Positions 37,487-47,295 of a DNA stretch of 64,000 nt are shown here, piece after piece. Position numbers and translations under genes: made by a program. This stretch comes from Salinisphaera sp. (GTDB lineage: Bacteria; Pseudomonadota; Gammaproteobacteria; Nevskiales; Salinisphaeraceae): positions 1 to 64,000 of the forward strand of contig NZ_PBYA01000012.1 in the NCBI RefSeq assembly GCF_002729955.1. The letters run 5' to 3'. Every line of letters starts with the position of its first letter. The stretch's first letter is position 1. Under the pieces are notes generated by a model that did no database searches, was not told the origin of the DNA, and saw only the letters and a program-made list of their open reading frames with translations.

Positions 37487-38782
37487 ATGACCGGGTGGCT
37501 CGCACGGGCGCTCAAGCTCGAGCGCGGCGAATTCGTGCCGGTGGCCTGGTCGTTCGCCTATTTCTTCTGCCTGCTGTGCGGCTATTACATTCTGCGTCCG
37601 CTGCGCGACGAAATGGGCATCCAGGGCGGGGTGGACGCGCTGGCCTGGGTGTTCTCGGCCACGTTCCTGCTCATGCTCGCGGTGGTGCCTGCCTTCGGCT
37701 GGGCGGTTGCACGGTTTTCAAGGCGCGGGGTGGTCGTTGCCAGCTACGGCTTTTTCGTCTTCAACCTGCTGGTGTTTTTCCTGCTCCTGCGCGCGGAGGT
37801 CGCACCCACCTGGGTCGCACGCGCATTCTTCGTCTGGGTAAGCGTATTCAATCTGTTCGTCATCTCGCTGTTCTGGAGCGTGATGAACGACATGTTCGAT
37901 CAGGCCCAGGCGCTGCGCCTGTTCGGCCTGATCGCGGCGGGCGGCAGCCTCGGCGCCATTGCCGGCCCCGGCCTGACCACGCTGCTGGTCGAATACCTGG
38001 GTCCGGTCAATCTGTTGCCCTTGTCGGCGGCGCTGCTGATCGCCGCCGTGGTCTGTGCATTGCAGGTCATGCAGCGCACCGGCGGGCGAACCGGCGCGCC
38101 GCCGGCCGCCCGCGTGCGCAGCGAAAGCGTATGGGCCGGCGCGACCCATGTGGCCCGGTCGCCGTACCTGCTCGGTATCTGCGTATTCATCGTGTTCTAT
38201 TCGGCGCTGTCCACCTTCCTGTACTTCGAGCAGGCCCGTATCGTCGAAAACGCCTTCGCCGATAGCGCCCAGCGCACCCAGGTGTTCGCAGCCATGGATC
38301 TGGCCACCAATAGCCTGACGTTGGCCTTGCAGTTCTTTGCCACGGCGCGTCTGGTGGCCTGGCTGGGCCTGCCGGTCGCGCTGGCCATGATTCCGCTCGC
38401 GGTGGCGGCCGGCTTTGGCGCCCTGGGCGCGGCGCCCACGCTGGCAGTGCTGGTGGTCTTCCAGGTGGTACGCCGGGCGGGCAACTACGCCATAACCAAA
38501 CCGGCCCGCGAAATGCTGTTTTCCGTGGTCAGCACCGAAGACAAGTACAAGGCCAAGAACTTCATCGATACCGTCGTGTATCGCGGCGGCGATGCGGCGA
38601 GCGGCTGGCTGTTCACCGGTTTGTCGGCGGTCGGGCTCGGGCTGTCGGCGCTGGCTTTTGCCGCGGTTCCGCTGGCCACGCTCTGGGCAATCTGCGGCCT
38701 CATGCTCGGGCGCGCACGCCGGGCTCGCGAACAGGCAAACCACGAAAACACCCCAAACCAACCCCACCGAGGTGGACTATGA
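37487..38782 (+). CDS. MFS-type transporter resembling NTP/NDP exchangers
   Basis: A 431-residue polytopic membrane protein with about 12 helices. The N-terminal part (GYYILRPLRDEMG) and FWSVMNDMFDQAQALRLFGLIAAGGSLGAIAGP resemble bacterial members of the ATP:ADP-antiporter/NTP-NDP exchange group of the major facilitator superfamily. The substrate is not known. The last 4 bases overlap the Tat-exported aldo-keto reductase gene, so the two are coupled. Upstream sequence is the 291-bp repeat element. Confidence 0.75.
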   Translation: MTGWLARALKLERGEFVPVAWSFAYFFCLLCGYYILRPLRDEMGIQGGVDALAWVFSATFLLMLAVVPAFGWAVARFSRRGVVVASYGFFVFNLLVFFLLLRAEVAPTWVARAFFVWVSVFNLFVISLFWSVMNDMFDQAQALRLFGLIAAGGSLGAIAGPGLTTLLVEYLGPVNLLPLSAALLIAAVVCALQVMQRTGGRTGAPPAARVRSESVWAGATHVARSPYLLGICVFIVFYSALSTFLYFEQARIVENAFADSAQRTQVFAAMDLATNSLTLALQFFATARLVAWLGLPVALAMIPLAVAAGFGALGAAPTLAVLVVFQVVRRAGNYAITKPAREMLFSVVSTEDKYKAKNFIDTVVYRGGDAASGWLFTGLSAVGLGLSALAFAAVPLATLWAICGLMLGRARRAREQANHENTPNQPHRGGL

Positions 38783-39741
38783 GCCGAGACGATTCGATAT
38801 TCGACAAGCCGTTCAACCGTCGTCGCGTGCTGGGCTATGGCGCCGCGGCAGCCGGCCTCGCGGCCATGCCCTGGCAGCTTTCGCTGGCCGCACAGATCGA
38901 GGCCGAAGCCGCCGATCAGGCCATGCGCCAACGCGCGATTCCGGCCACCGGCGAAAAGATACCGGTGATCGGCATGGGATCGTCGGGTTCTTTCGAAACC
39001 CGCGACGAGGCCACCCGGACGGATCTGGCAAAGGTGATGAAACAGTTCGTTGCCATGGGCGGCACGCTGGTCGATACCTCGCCGTCCTATGGCAACGCCG
39101 AAACGAATATCGGCAATATCGCCAGACAAACCGGCGTGCGCGATCAGCTGTTCATGGCCACGAAGGTGCGAAAACGCAGTCGCGAGCAGACGCTGGACCA
39201 GTTTCGTGCCTCTATCGATGCGCTGGGCGAGCCGATCGATATGCTACAGATCCACAACTTCATCGGGCTCGATAACCAGTGGGCGACGCTGCAACAGCTC
39301 AAGGAAGAAGGGCGGGTGCGTTATATCGGCATCACCCATTATCTGACCAGCGCCTTCGGCGAACTGGAACACCAGATGGCGACCAAGGACATGGACTTCG
39401 TCCAGTTCAACTATTCGATCATCACGCCCGATGCCGAACAACGGCTGCTGCCACTGGCCGCCGATCACGGTATTGCAGTACTGGTGAACCGCGCCTTCAA
39501 CGACGGCCGCATATTCGGCCAGACGAAGGGCAAGGCGCTGCCCGAGTATGCGAAGGAGTTCGATTGCTTTTCCTGGGCCCAGTTCGCGCTCAAATACGTG
39601 CTCGCCAACGAAAGCGTCACCGCCGTGATTCCGGCCACCAGCGATCCGGAACACCTGCGTGACAACATGCATGCCGGCTACGGCAAACTCCCCGATGCGG
39701 ATATGCGCAAGCGCATGCGGGAAACGATTGCCGAGCTGTGA
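38779..39741 (+). CDS. Tat-exported aldo/keto reductase
   Basis: A 320-residue reductase with a twin-arginine signal (NRRRVLGYGAAAAGLAAM, residues 13-30), so it is probably folded with cofactor in the cytoplasm and exported to the periplasm. The tetrad is Asp99, Tyr104, Lys129 and His159. Cytosolic aldo-keto reductases lack such a leader. The ATG overlaps the transporter stop. The physiological substrate is unknown. Confidence 0.85.
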   Translation: MSRDDSIFDKPFNRRRVLGYGAAAAGLAAMPWQLSLAAQIEAEAADQAMRQRAIPATGEKIPVIGMGSSGSFETRDEATRTDLAKVMKQFVAMGGTLVDTSPSYGNAETNIGNIARQTGVRDQLFMATKVRKRSREQTLDQFRASIDALGEPIDMLQIHNFIGLDNQWATLQQLKEEGRVRYIGITHYLTSAFGELEHQMATKDMDFVQFNYSIITPDAEQRLLPLAADHGIAVLVNRAFNDGRIFGQTKGKALPEYAKEFDCFSWAQFALKYVLANESVTAVIPATSDPEHLRDNMHAGYGKLPDADMRKRMRETIAEL

Positions 39742-39822
39742 CCCGGGCCGCGCGCGGGTGCTGTCAGAGAAACACTGGCGTACTCGGCCTGGCGCTACGC
39801 GAAACGGCCTGCATGAAACAGG

Positions 39823-39855
39823 CTCACCCGCGCCGCAAAAGTCGGCGCGGGTGAG
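39823..39855. terminator. Strong hairpin between convergent genes
   Basis: CTCACCCGCGCCG pairs perfectly with CGGCGCGGGTGAG (13 bp) around a 7-nt loop. No T-run follows on either strand. It lies between the Tat reductase and clpB stops, so it may end or protect both transcripts. Confidence 0.5.
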
Positions 39856-39875
39856 CTCGGCCTGGCCCGCCGGCG

Positions 39876-42461
39876 TCAGGCGGCCTTGTCGAAATGCAGC
39901 GCAGTGTCCTCGCCGAGATCGACCTTGACCGTATCGCCGGCCACGAACTCGCCGGCCAGTATCCGCTTGGCGAGCGGGTTTTCCACCAGCGTCTGGATCG
40001 AGCGCTTGAGCGGGCGTGCGCCGTAGACCGGGTCGAAACCGGCTTCGGCCAGCTTGTCGAGTGCGGCATCGCTGACCTTGAGGACGAGCTCGCGTTCGGC
40101 CAGACGCTGATGCAGTTCGCGCATCTGGATTCTGGCGATCGAGCGGATCTCGCTCTGGCCCAGCGGATGAAAGACCACCGACTCGTCGATACGGTTGATG
40201 AACTCGGGCCGGAAGTGCTGGGCCACGACTTCCATCACCGACTCGCGCATGGTCTCGTAGCTGGTATCCGCAAGCTCCTGAATGAGCTGGCTGCCCAGGT
40301 TCGAGGTCATCACGATCACGGTATTGCGAAAGTCCACCGTGCGGCCCTGACCGTCGGTGAGCCGGCCGTCGTCGAGCACCTGCAGCAGCACGTTGAACAC
40401 ATCGCCGTGGGCTTTCTCCACTTCGTCGAGCAGGATGACCGAATACGGCTTGCGGCGTACGGCCTCGGTGAGATAACCGCCCTGTTCATAGCCGACATAG
40501 CCTGGGGGCGCGCCGATCAGGCGTGCGACCGAGTGTTTTTCCATGAACTCGGACATGTCGATACGCACCATGGCCGATTCGCTGTCGAACAGGAAGGTCG
40601 CGATCGACTTGCACAGCTCGGTCTTGCCGACGCCGGTGGGGCCCAGGAACAAAAACGAGCCGATTGGCCGGTTCGGGTCCGACAGGCCCGAGCGCGAACG
40701 CCGGATGGCATCGGCCACCGCCGACACGGCCTCGTTCTGGCCGATCACCCGTTCGTGCAGCGAATCCTCCATGCGCAGCAGCTTGTCGCGTTCCGCCTCG
40801 AGCATGCGATTCACCGGAATGCCGGTCCAGCGCGACACGATTTCGGCGACTTCCTCGTCGGTGACGTTGTTGCGCAACAGCTTGGTGGCCGCCGGTTTTT
40901 CCTCGGCCGCCTGGGCTTCGGTCAGTTCACGCTCGAGCTGGGGAATACGCCCGTACTGCAGCTCGGACATGCGATCGAAATCGCGGGCGCGCTGGGCCGC
41001 CTCGAGTTCCTTCTTGGCCTGTTCGAGTTCTTCGCGCTTGTTTGCCGCGCCTGCGACCGAGGCTTTTTCCGATTTCCAGATTTCTTCCAGATCCGAGTAC
41101 TCGCGTTCGAGGTCCTCGATTTCCTCGTCGAGCCGGTCAAGGCGGGTCTTCGAGCCTTCGTCGGATTCCTTGGACAGGGCCTGCTTCTCGATCTTGAGCT
41201 GAATCAGGCGCCGGTCGAGCCGGTCCAGTTCTTCCGGCTTGGAATCGATTTCGATACGGATCTTCGAGGCGGCCTCGTCGATCAGATCGATGGCCTTGTC
41301 GGGCAGCTTGCGGTCCGTGATGTAGCGCTGCGAGAGCTTGGCCGCAGCAATGATGGCACCGTCGGTGATATCCACACCGTGGTGGACTTCATAGCGCTCC
41401 TTGAGCCCGCGCAGGATGGCGATGGTGTCTTCCAGGTCCGGCTCGTCGACCAGCACCTTCTGGAAGCGCCGCTCCAGCGCCGCGTCCTTCTCGATGTTCT
41501 CGCGGTATTCGTTGAGCGTGGTCGCGCCGATGCAGTGCAGCTCGCCGCGGGCCAGGGCGGGCTTGAGCATATTGCCGGCATCCATCGAGCCCTCGGCCTT
41601 GCCCGCACCGACCAGCGTATGGATTTCGTCGATGAACAGAATGATCCGGCCTTCCTGCTTGGACAGGTCGGAGAGCACGCCCTTGAGACGGTCCTCGAAC
41701 TCGCCGCGGTATTTCGCGCCGGCGATCATGCCGCCGAGGTCGAGCACCAGCACTCGCTTGTCGCGCAGCGACTCCGGGACTTCGCCATTGATGATGCGCT
41801 GGGCCAGACCTTCCACGATGGCGGTCTTGCCCACGCCGGGTTCGCCGACCAGGGTGGGGTTGTTCTTGGTCCGGCGCGAAAGCACCTGGATCACCCGGCG
41901 GATTTCTTCATCGCGGCCGATCACCGGATCGAGCTTGCCCTGTTCGGCCCGCTCGGTGAGGTCGATGGTGTATTTGTCGAGCGCGCCGCGCTGTTCCTCG
42001 GCGTTGGCGTCGTCCACGTTCTCGCCGCCGCGGATCTTGTCGATCTGGGCAGTGAGTTTGTCGCGGGTCGCGCCGGCGTTCTTGAGAATGGTGCCGGCTT
42101 CAGACTTGTCCTCGAGCGCGGCGAGTACGAACAGCTCGCTGGAGATGAACGAATCCCCGCGTTTCTGGGCCAGCTTGTCCGACAGGTTGAGTACGCGCAC
42201 GAGCGCCTGGCTCGCACCCACGTCGCCCGTGGCCTGGCCAACGGTCGGCAGGTCGTCGAGCGCCTTGAGCAGGCGGTTGCGCAGATCGCGTACATCCAGC
42301 CCCGCGCCGTCGAGCAGCGGGCGTACGGTCCCGCCTTCGGTATCGAGCAGGGCCAGCAGCACGTGTACCGGCTGGATTTCGTTGTGGTCGCGGCCGACAG
42401 CCAGGCTCTGGGCCTCGCCGAGAGCGCTTTGAAGCTTGCTGGTTAGTTTGTCCATGCGCAT
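39876..42461 (-). CDS. clpB: ATP-dependent disaggregase ClpB
   Basis: A heat-shock AAA+ protein that dissolves protein aggregates with DnaK. The 861-residue protein has the N-terminal Clp repeat domain, the first AAA domain with GEPGVGKT and ILFIDEIHT, a long coiled-coil middle domain (about 400-530), and the second AAA domain with GPTGVGKT and [12 protein letters not shown] 42461 is used, with a second ATG two codons later. A candidate promoter lies at 42529-42556. Confidence 0.98.
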   Translation of the reverse strand: MRMDKLTSKLQSALGEAQSLAVGRDHNEIQPVHVLLALLDTEGGTVRPLLDGAGLDVRDLRNRLLKALDDLPTVGQATGDVGASQALVRVLNLSDKLAQKRGDSFISSELFVLAALEDKSEAGTILKNAGATRDKLTAQIDKIRGGENVDDANAEEQRGALDKYTIDLTERAEQGKLDPVIGRDEEIRRVIQVLSRRTKNNPTLVGEPGVGKTAIVEGLAQRIINGEVPESLRDKRVLVLDLGGMIAGAKYRGEFEDRLKGVLSDLSKQEGRIILFIDEIHTLVGAGKAEGSMDAGNMLKPALARGELHCIGATTLNEYRENIEKDAALERRFQKVLVDEPDLEDTIAILRGLKERYEVHHGVDITDGAIIAAAKLSQRYITDRKLPDKAIDLIDEAASKIRIEIDSKPEELDRLDRRLIQLKIEKQALSKESDEGSKTRLDRLDEEIEDLEREYSDLEEIWKSEKASVAGAANKREELEQAKKELEAAQRARDFDRMSELQYGRIPQLERELTEAQAAEEKPAATKLLRNNVTDEEVAEIVSRWTGIPVNRMLEAERDKLLRMEDSLHERVIGQNEAVSAVADAIRRSRSGLSDPNRPIGSFLFLGPTGVGKTELCKSIATFLFDSESAMVRIDMSEFMEKHSVARLIGAPPGYVGYEQGGYLTEAVRRKPYSVILLDEVEKAHGDVFNVLLQVLDDGRLTDGQGRTVDFRNTVIVMTSNLGSQLIQELADTSYETMRESVMEVVAQHFRPEFINRIDESVVFHPLGQSEIRSIARIQMRELHQRLAERELVLKVSDAALDKLAEAGFDPVYGARPLKRSIQTLVENPLAKRILAGEFVAGDTVKVDLGEDTALHFDKAA

Positions 42462-42528
42462 GTTGTGCTATCCCTCTTAGACTGGTTCGGCACAGCGAAT
42501 GCGACGGCTGCGCCCTGTAATACGTCCT

Positions 42529-42556
42529 GTTATAGGTCCGGTTGCAAACAATTCAA
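42529..42556 (-). promoter_or_regulatory. Candidate clpB promoter
   Basis: On the minus strand TTGAAT (42551-42556) and TATAAC (42529-42534) are 16 bases apart. The same stretch, GTTGAA followed 15 bases later by CCTATAAC, also partly fits a sigma-32 heat-shock promoter. Which sigma factor applies cannot be settled from the sequence. Confidence 0.4.
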
Positions 42557-42680
42557 CCATCGTTTGAAACATCGTGTATTGATCCATGTCAGCATAGATC
42601 GCCGGCAGCCGTTTTTACGCTGATATACTCGCGCGAGCGCCGAATCCGGCACACGACGATTTGATCTCACCGGGGTTTGA

Positions 42681-43421
42681 ATGACCAAGGCCTATGAAGA
42701 CGCTGAGTTCATGCTCAGCGATGAGGCGCGTTCGCTGCGCCTGCTCTCCGAATACCTCGAACCCAGAGCGCGGCTCAAAGAACTCAATGTGCATCGGGCG
42801 TTGATCTTCTGGGGTTCGGCGCGGCTGCGCCCGATCGGCCCCGATCCGGTCGACGACACCGCGGATTTTTATGCCGAAGCCCGCGAGCTGGCAGCGCGCA
42901 TGACGCGCTGGACCATGCAGACACACGATGCCGATTCCCATTACTATGTGTGCACTGGCGGCGGGCCCGGCATTATGGAAGCGGCCAATCGAGGGGCAGC
43001 GGACGTCAACCGCGATCTGTCGATGGGCTACAATATCGAGCTGCCGCATGAGCAGGGGGCGAACGCGTATATCAGCGATGCGCTGAACTTCGAGTTCAAG
43101 TATTTCTTCATGCGTAAGTTCTGGTTCATGAACGTCGCCAAGGCGCTCATCATATTTCCGGGCGGCTTCGGCACCATGGACGAGCTGTTCGAGATGCTCA
43201 CCCTGATACAGACCGGCAAACAGCCGCGTATCCCGGTGGTGCTGTATGGCAAGGAGTTCTGGGACCGACTCATCAATTTTGATGTGTTCGTGGAGATGGG
43301 GCTGATAGCAGAGCGCGACATCGACCTGTTCTATCGGGCAGACTCGGTTGATGACGCATTTGATTTCCTCACCGATGCGCTTGCGCAGGATACGGTGACC
43401 GCACAAAGCCGGCACGGCTGA
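42681..43421 (+). CDS. LOG-family protein (lysine-decarboxylase-like fold)
   Basis: A 246-residue protein with both signatures of the LOG family: GGGPGIME (93-100) and PGGFGTMDELFE (160-171). Characterised relatives cleave nucleoside 5'-monophosphates to base and ribose phosphate and are not lysine decarboxylases. The N-terminal 40 residues are extra compared with the shortest LOG proteins. It may be translationally linked to the M14 peptidase gene 5 bases downstream. Confidence 0.87.
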   Translation: MTKAYEDAEFMLSDEARSLRLLSEYLEPRARLKELNVHRALIFWGSARLRPIGPDPVDDTADFYAEARELAARMTRWTMQTHDADSHYYVCTGGGPGIMEAANRGAADVNRDLSMGYNIELPHEQGANAYISDALNFEFKYFFMRKFWFMNVAKALIIFPGGFGTMDELFEMLTLIQTGKQPRIPVVLYGKEFWDRLINFDVFVEMGLIAERDIDLFYRADSVDDAFDFLTDALAQDTVTAQSRHG

Positions 43422-43426
43422 CTGTC

Positions 43427-44605
43427 ATGGCTAACGGATCTTTCAAGAAAAAGGGCAGCGCCCAGGGTGGCGCGAATCCGAACCCCAAGGTGCTCGTCGC
43501 CGGGTGGATCGGCAGCATGGTGCTGGTGGCACTGGTCACCGTGCTGGTCACCTACAACTTCTCCGACGACGGCTCCGAGGCGGACGCCGGCGCGCCGGAA
43601 CAGGTGACGCAGAGCCAGCCGGATCGGGACGTCGTGGAATCCTCGGCCGATACCCAGATCGAGTCTTCCGAAGCTACGGACGATGCGCAGGTGGCGGCCA
43701 ACGAGCCGGCGCCGGAACCGGAACAACCGCAGTTCATGCCCGATCTGCAGCTCATCGGTCGTCAGGGCATCGTGCCGCTGGCCGGTGCAAACATGCCGCC
43801 CAGCGACGTCGTGGCGGGGTGGTGTCGCGATCTGGCCGCGCGCGTGGATGGCGTCGATACGTCGGACTGCATGTCCGGGGCCTTTGCCGACTCGGGTCAC
43901 AAGTCGGTCAACGGTCGCGCGCTGGTCATGCGCAAGATCGAGCCGTCCAAACAGCAGGCGGGTTCGGGCCGTGTCCTGCTGATTGCCGCCACCCACGGCG
44001 ACGAACTCAGCTCGGTCGGTACGGTGTTCAGCTGGATGAACATCATGGCCGACAAGGGCACCCCCTATGCATGGCAGGTCGCGCCGGTGCTCAACCCGGA
44101 CGGCCTCTTTCATGAACCGCCGACGCGTGTGAACGCCAATGGCGTGGACCTGAATCGCAACCTGCCCACGGCGGGCTGGGACAAGGAGTCGCGCGACTAC
44201 TGGCGCCGCGTCGGCTTTGAGAAACGTCGTTTCCCGGGCGAAAGCGCGGGCAGCGAGCCGGAAAACAAGTGGCTGGCCGAGCAGATCCGCGAATTCAAGC
44301 CGGACGTAATCATCTCGCTGCATGCGCCCTACGGCCTGCTCGACTACGACGGCGACTTTCCGGCGCCGCGCAAGATGGGCAGCCTGAACCTGCATCGCCT
44401 GGGTGTTTACCCCGGCTCGCTGGGTAACTACGCATCACGCATGCAGGGCATCCCAGTCATTACGGTCGAGCTCGATAACGCCGACGAGGCCCCGGGCGAG
44501 CAGGAAATCGCCCAGATGTTCACCGACCTGAACGCATGGCTGGATCGCTATTTCCGGAGCGTGCGCCAGGCCAGCGCCGGCAACGGCGCCGCCGAAGCCG
44601 GCTGA
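43427..44605 (+). CDS. Membrane-anchored M14 zinc carboxypeptidase-like protein
   Basis: A 392-residue protein with one N-terminal membrane anchor (23-43), an acidic Glu/Pro-rich linker (about 48-100) and a periplasmic M14 domain. Zinc ligands His190 and Glu193 (THGDE) and His299 (SLHAPYG) are present, with NGVDLNRN for substrate binding and catalytic Glu348 (VELDNA). The pattern resembles murein-peptide amidase MpaA, although that enzyme is cytoplasmic. It could trim peptidoglycan peptides in the periplasm (inference). Confidence 0.85.
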   Translation: MANGSFKKKGSAQGGANPNPKVLVAGWIGSMVLVALVTVLVTYNFSDDGSEADAGAPEQVTQSQPDRDVVESSADTQIESSEATDDAQVAANEPAPEPEQPQFMPDLQLIGRQGIVPLAGANMPPSDVVAGWCRDLAARVDGVDTSDCMSGAFADSGHKSVNGRALVMRKIEPSKQQAGSGRVLLIAATHGDELSSVGTVFSWMNIMADKGTPYAWQVAPVLNPDGLFHEPPTRVNANGVDLNRNLPTAGWDKESRDYWRRVGFEKRRFPGESAGSEPENKWLAEQIREFKPDVIISLHAPYGLLDYDGDFPAPRKMGSLNLHRLGVYPGSLGNYASRMQGIPVITVELDNADEAPGEQEIAQMFTDLNAWLDRYFRSVRQASAGNGAAEAG

Positions 44606-44637
44606 GGACTCGTTGCGCCGTCCCTGCGGCGCGACGG

Positions 44638-45366
44638 TTATTCCCCCGGATCGTAAGAAGATCCGGTCGGCCCGAGCCCCGGCATGCTGGCCGCCCGTGC
44701 CAGCGGGGCGCGCAGACGCCGAGGCAAACGCTGCCAGTCCCGGCCCTCGTCGATATCCCGACGCGCGGGCAGGCTATCGAGATCGAGGCCTAGAGCCAGA
44801 GCGCGCGTTCGGGTGGCCCGCGCCACCCGCGCCGTGCTCCATTCCGGGCCACGGAAAACGCCGGCGTAGGCCCGGCATAGCCCGATCGCCCAGTAACCGC
44901 CGTCGCGTGTGGGCGCAAGCCATGCGCTGTGGTCGTGCGTCAGCTGCGCCAGTGCCTGATCCAGCCAGGGACCCGACAGTTCGGGTTGATCAGTGCCCAT
45001 GAGGATCACCCGGTCGCTCCTTCGCAGGGCCTGACGCACGCCCTGGGCCATGCGATAGCCCAACGGCCCGTTGGCCTGGCGCCGTCGTACGACGCCATGA
45101 CGCGCGGCCAGGCGTACGAACATGGGGTGGCGGGTGCTTGGCGAACAGGCCAGCGTCACCCGGCCGGGGGCCAGGGCACAGGCCCGGGCCACCGCGTCTT
45201 CCAGCATGGCGCGATACAGCCGCGTTGCGCGTACGTGGCCGAGCCGGCGCGCGAGGCGCGTCTTGCACTGGCCGACGATTGGCGCCTTGGCGAACACCCA
45301 GATCGAGAAATCCGCTCGTGACGGGCTTTGCGGGCTTGCGGAAAAAAGGGGGTTGGCAACAGACAT
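44638..45366 (-). CDS. TIGR04282/DUF2064 glycosyltransferase-like protein
   Basis: A 242-residue protein with a GT-A-like nucleotide-sugar fold. VFAKAPIVGQCKTRLAR near the N-terminus and VILMGTDQPELS, then APTRDGGYWAIGL, are the family signatures. ATG 45366 (MSVANPLF) was chosen because the longer frame runs into tRNA-Ala. The sugar and acceptor are unknown. It is convergent with the M14 gene and divergent from tRNA-Ala. Confidence 0.85.
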   Translation of the reverse strand: MSVANPLFSASPQSPSRADFSIWVFAKAPIVGQCKTRLARRLGHVRATRLYRAMLEDAVARACALAPGRVTLACSPSTRHPMFVRLAARHGVVRRRQANGPLGYRMAQGVRQALRRSDRVILMGTDQPELSGPWLDQALAQLTHDHSAWLAPTRDGGYWAIGLCRAYAGVFRGPEWSTARVARATRTRALALGLDLDSLPARRDIDEGRDWQRLPRRLRAPLARAASMPGLGPTGSSYDPGE

Positions 45367-45416
45367 AAGCCTGCTATCATACGCCGCTCGCTCGCAGGGA
45401 TGCGGGCAAAGAATCT

Positions 45417-45492
<76 letters not shown>

Positions 45493-45497
45493 GTCTG

Positions 45498-45526
45498 AAA
45501 AAGGCCGCTCATCGAGCGGCCTTTTT
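45498..45526 (+). terminator. Terminator of tRNA-Ala
   Basis: AAAAAGGCCGCTC pairs perfectly with GAGCGGCCTTTTT around ATC. It is a strong intrinsic terminator that also works on the minus strand. Confidence 0.92.
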
Positions 45527-46114
45527 CTTGCGTGTAATAAACGTCTGCCGCGAAGCAGGCCGGCGCGCCGGCCCCTCCACGACACCCGTCGTGGTCTGGC
45601 GCCAGCAGAACCGCCCGCGCCGCCGATTGCGCAGCACGCCGCCGCCTGTCGAAGAAGAGTCGCTACGCTGCGGGGCTGCCACTGACCCTAAGCCGTAACA
45701 GCACGCGACGACTCGTTTTGGCGAGGCCGGCAACGTCGTGCCGATATGGCCACCCCGGGGTCGTGGCGCCGACATAGCCGCCCGAGGCGGCGTGCATCGC
45801 CGATCGTTATCGCTGTGTTCGACGCCGCGGTCGTGACGGCCCAATCCCGTCGCCTGGTCAAGCGCGCCTCCCGTTCGTCTCGGGGCGCAGCGAAGCGGCG
45901 TTGTCACGCGTCGGCATGGCGAATGACCGCCGCGCTCCGTATTCAATACGCGTATCCCGTATGACCATCGTCGTAGGCGTCATCGCCCAAGCTGCTGATT
46001 GGGCGAGGCATTTATATTCAGGCTAAGACGCTTAACGCCGTCTTCGTTGATTGGCCGTGCGCGGCTGTCGTTCACTCGTGGCACAACGAAAACGATACAA
46101 CGAGAGGAGGAGCC
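45527..46114. other. Long gene-free stretch before madL
   Basis: About 590 bases with no protein gene I can support. Open frames on both strands are short, Arg-rich and lack ribosome binding sites. Small hairpins occur, such as CACGACACCCGTCGTG near 45580. TTTATATTC near 46011-46019 could be part of the madLM promoter. Confidence 0.4.
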
Positions 46115-46525
46115 ATGATCATTTATGGTGTGGCGTTGCTGGCCGCCTGCATGCTCGCGGGCAATATCATCGGCGAGCTCATCGGCATGGCCATCGGCGT
46201 GAGTTCGAACGTCGGCGGCGTGGGCCTGGCGATGTTATTGCTGGTGTTCGTGGTCTACCGGCTACAGAAAGCCGGTTGCCTGGATACCTCGTCGCGCCGC
46301 GGCGTCGAGTTCTGGAGTTCGCTCTATATCCCCATCGTGGTCGCCATGGCGGCCAGCCAGAACGTGGTGGGTGCGGTCACGGGTGGCCCCGTCGCCTTGG
46401 TGGGCGGCCTGGCAGTGGTCGCCGTGAGCTTTGCGCTGGTGCCGGTCATCGCGCGGCTGGGCCAGGGCAAGTATGCGGTGGCCCTGGACGATATCGAAAC
46501 CGAGCGGGGTGATCGCGATGCATGA
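46115..46525 (+). CDS. madL: Malonate transporter subunit MadL
   Basis: A 136-residue membrane protein with four predicted helices, the small subunit of the two-part MadL-MadM malonate:Na+ symporter. MIIYGVALLAACMLAGNIIGE and NVVGAVTGGPVALVGG are typical. GAGAGGAGGAG precedes ATG 46115. The coding end overlaps madM by 8 bases. Confidence 0.92.
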   Translation: MIIYGVALLAACMLAGNIIGELIGMAIGVSSNVGGVGLAMLLLVFVVYRLQKAGCLDTSSRRGVEFWSSLYIPIVVAMAASQNVVGAVTGGPVALVGGLAVVAVSFALVPVIARLGQGKYAVALDDIETERGDRDA

Positions 46526-47285
46526 ACGCCTCGTTGACGTATTCACCAGCAATGGCCTGATTACCGCCTTCGCCGCGGTGGGCCTGCTGATGCTGGTCTG
46601 CAATCTCGTATCCAAGCACCTCACCGGCGGGCGTATTCACGGCTCCGCGATCGCCATTGCTGCCGGGCTGGTGTTGTCCTATATCGGCGGTGTAGCGACC
46701 GGCGGCGAAGACGGACTGGCCGATGTGGCGCTATTTTCCGGCCTCGGGCTGATGGGCGGCTCGATGCTGCGCGACTTCGCCATCGTGGCCACGGCCTTCG
46801 GCGTCGACGTGGAGGAGCTGCGCAAGGCCGGGCTCAACGGCGTGGTCGCCTTGTTCGTGGGCATCATCATGCCGTTCGCGCTCGGCGGGGCTATCGCCTA
46901 TGCGTTCGGCTATACCGACCCGGTATCGGTGACTACGATCGGCGCCGGGGCGGCGACCTATATCGTTGGCCCGGTGACTGGTAGCGCCATCGGTGCCAGC
47001 TCGGACCTGATCGCGCTCTCCATCGCCATCGGGCTGGTGAAGTCGATTTCGGTGATGATCATCACGCCCGCCGTGGCGCGTTCGATATCACTCAACAATC
47101 CGTCGGCCGCGCTCGTGTTCGGCGGCATGATGGGTACGACCAGCGGCGTGGCCGGTGGCCTGGCTGCGACTGATGCGCGCCTTGTGCCCTACGGTGCGAT
47201 GACCGCGACCTTCTATACCGGTCTGGGCTGCCTGCTGGGGCCGTCGGTGCTGTATCTGGTGGTACGTGCGCTGCTCGGCGGCTAA
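46518..47285 (+). CDS. madM: Malonate transporter subunit MadM
   Basis: A 255-residue polytopic subunit of the malonate carrier. Conserved stretches are GATYIVGPVTGSAIGASSD and SAALVFGGMMGTTSGVAGGLAATD. ATG 46518 (MHERLVDVF) lies inside the madL end. With MadL it imports malonate for the mdc enzymes across the LysR gene. Confidence 0.93.
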   Translation: MHERLVDVFTSNGLITAFAAVGLLMLVCNLVSKHLTGGRIHGSAIAIAAGLVLSYIGGVATGGEDGLADVALFSGLGLMGGSMLRDFAIVATAFGVDVEELRKAGLNGVVALFVGIIMPFALGGAIAYAFGYTDPVSVTTIGAGAATYIVGPVTGSAIGASSDLIALSIAIGLVKSISVMIITPAVARSISLNNPSAALVFGGMMGTTSGVAGGLAATDARLVPYGAMTATFYTGLGCLLGPSVLYLVVRALLGG

Positions 47286-47295
47286 GGCGGGCGTG

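Noticed and set aside
39894-42446. An 850-codon plus-strand frame opposite clpB
   Set aside because: Shadow of clpB; composition matches reverse-complemented AAA+ codons.
45509-45946. Possible genes in the stretch after tRNA-Ala
   Set aside because: Short Arg-rich frames on both strands overlap each other and the terminator; none has a ribosome binding site.
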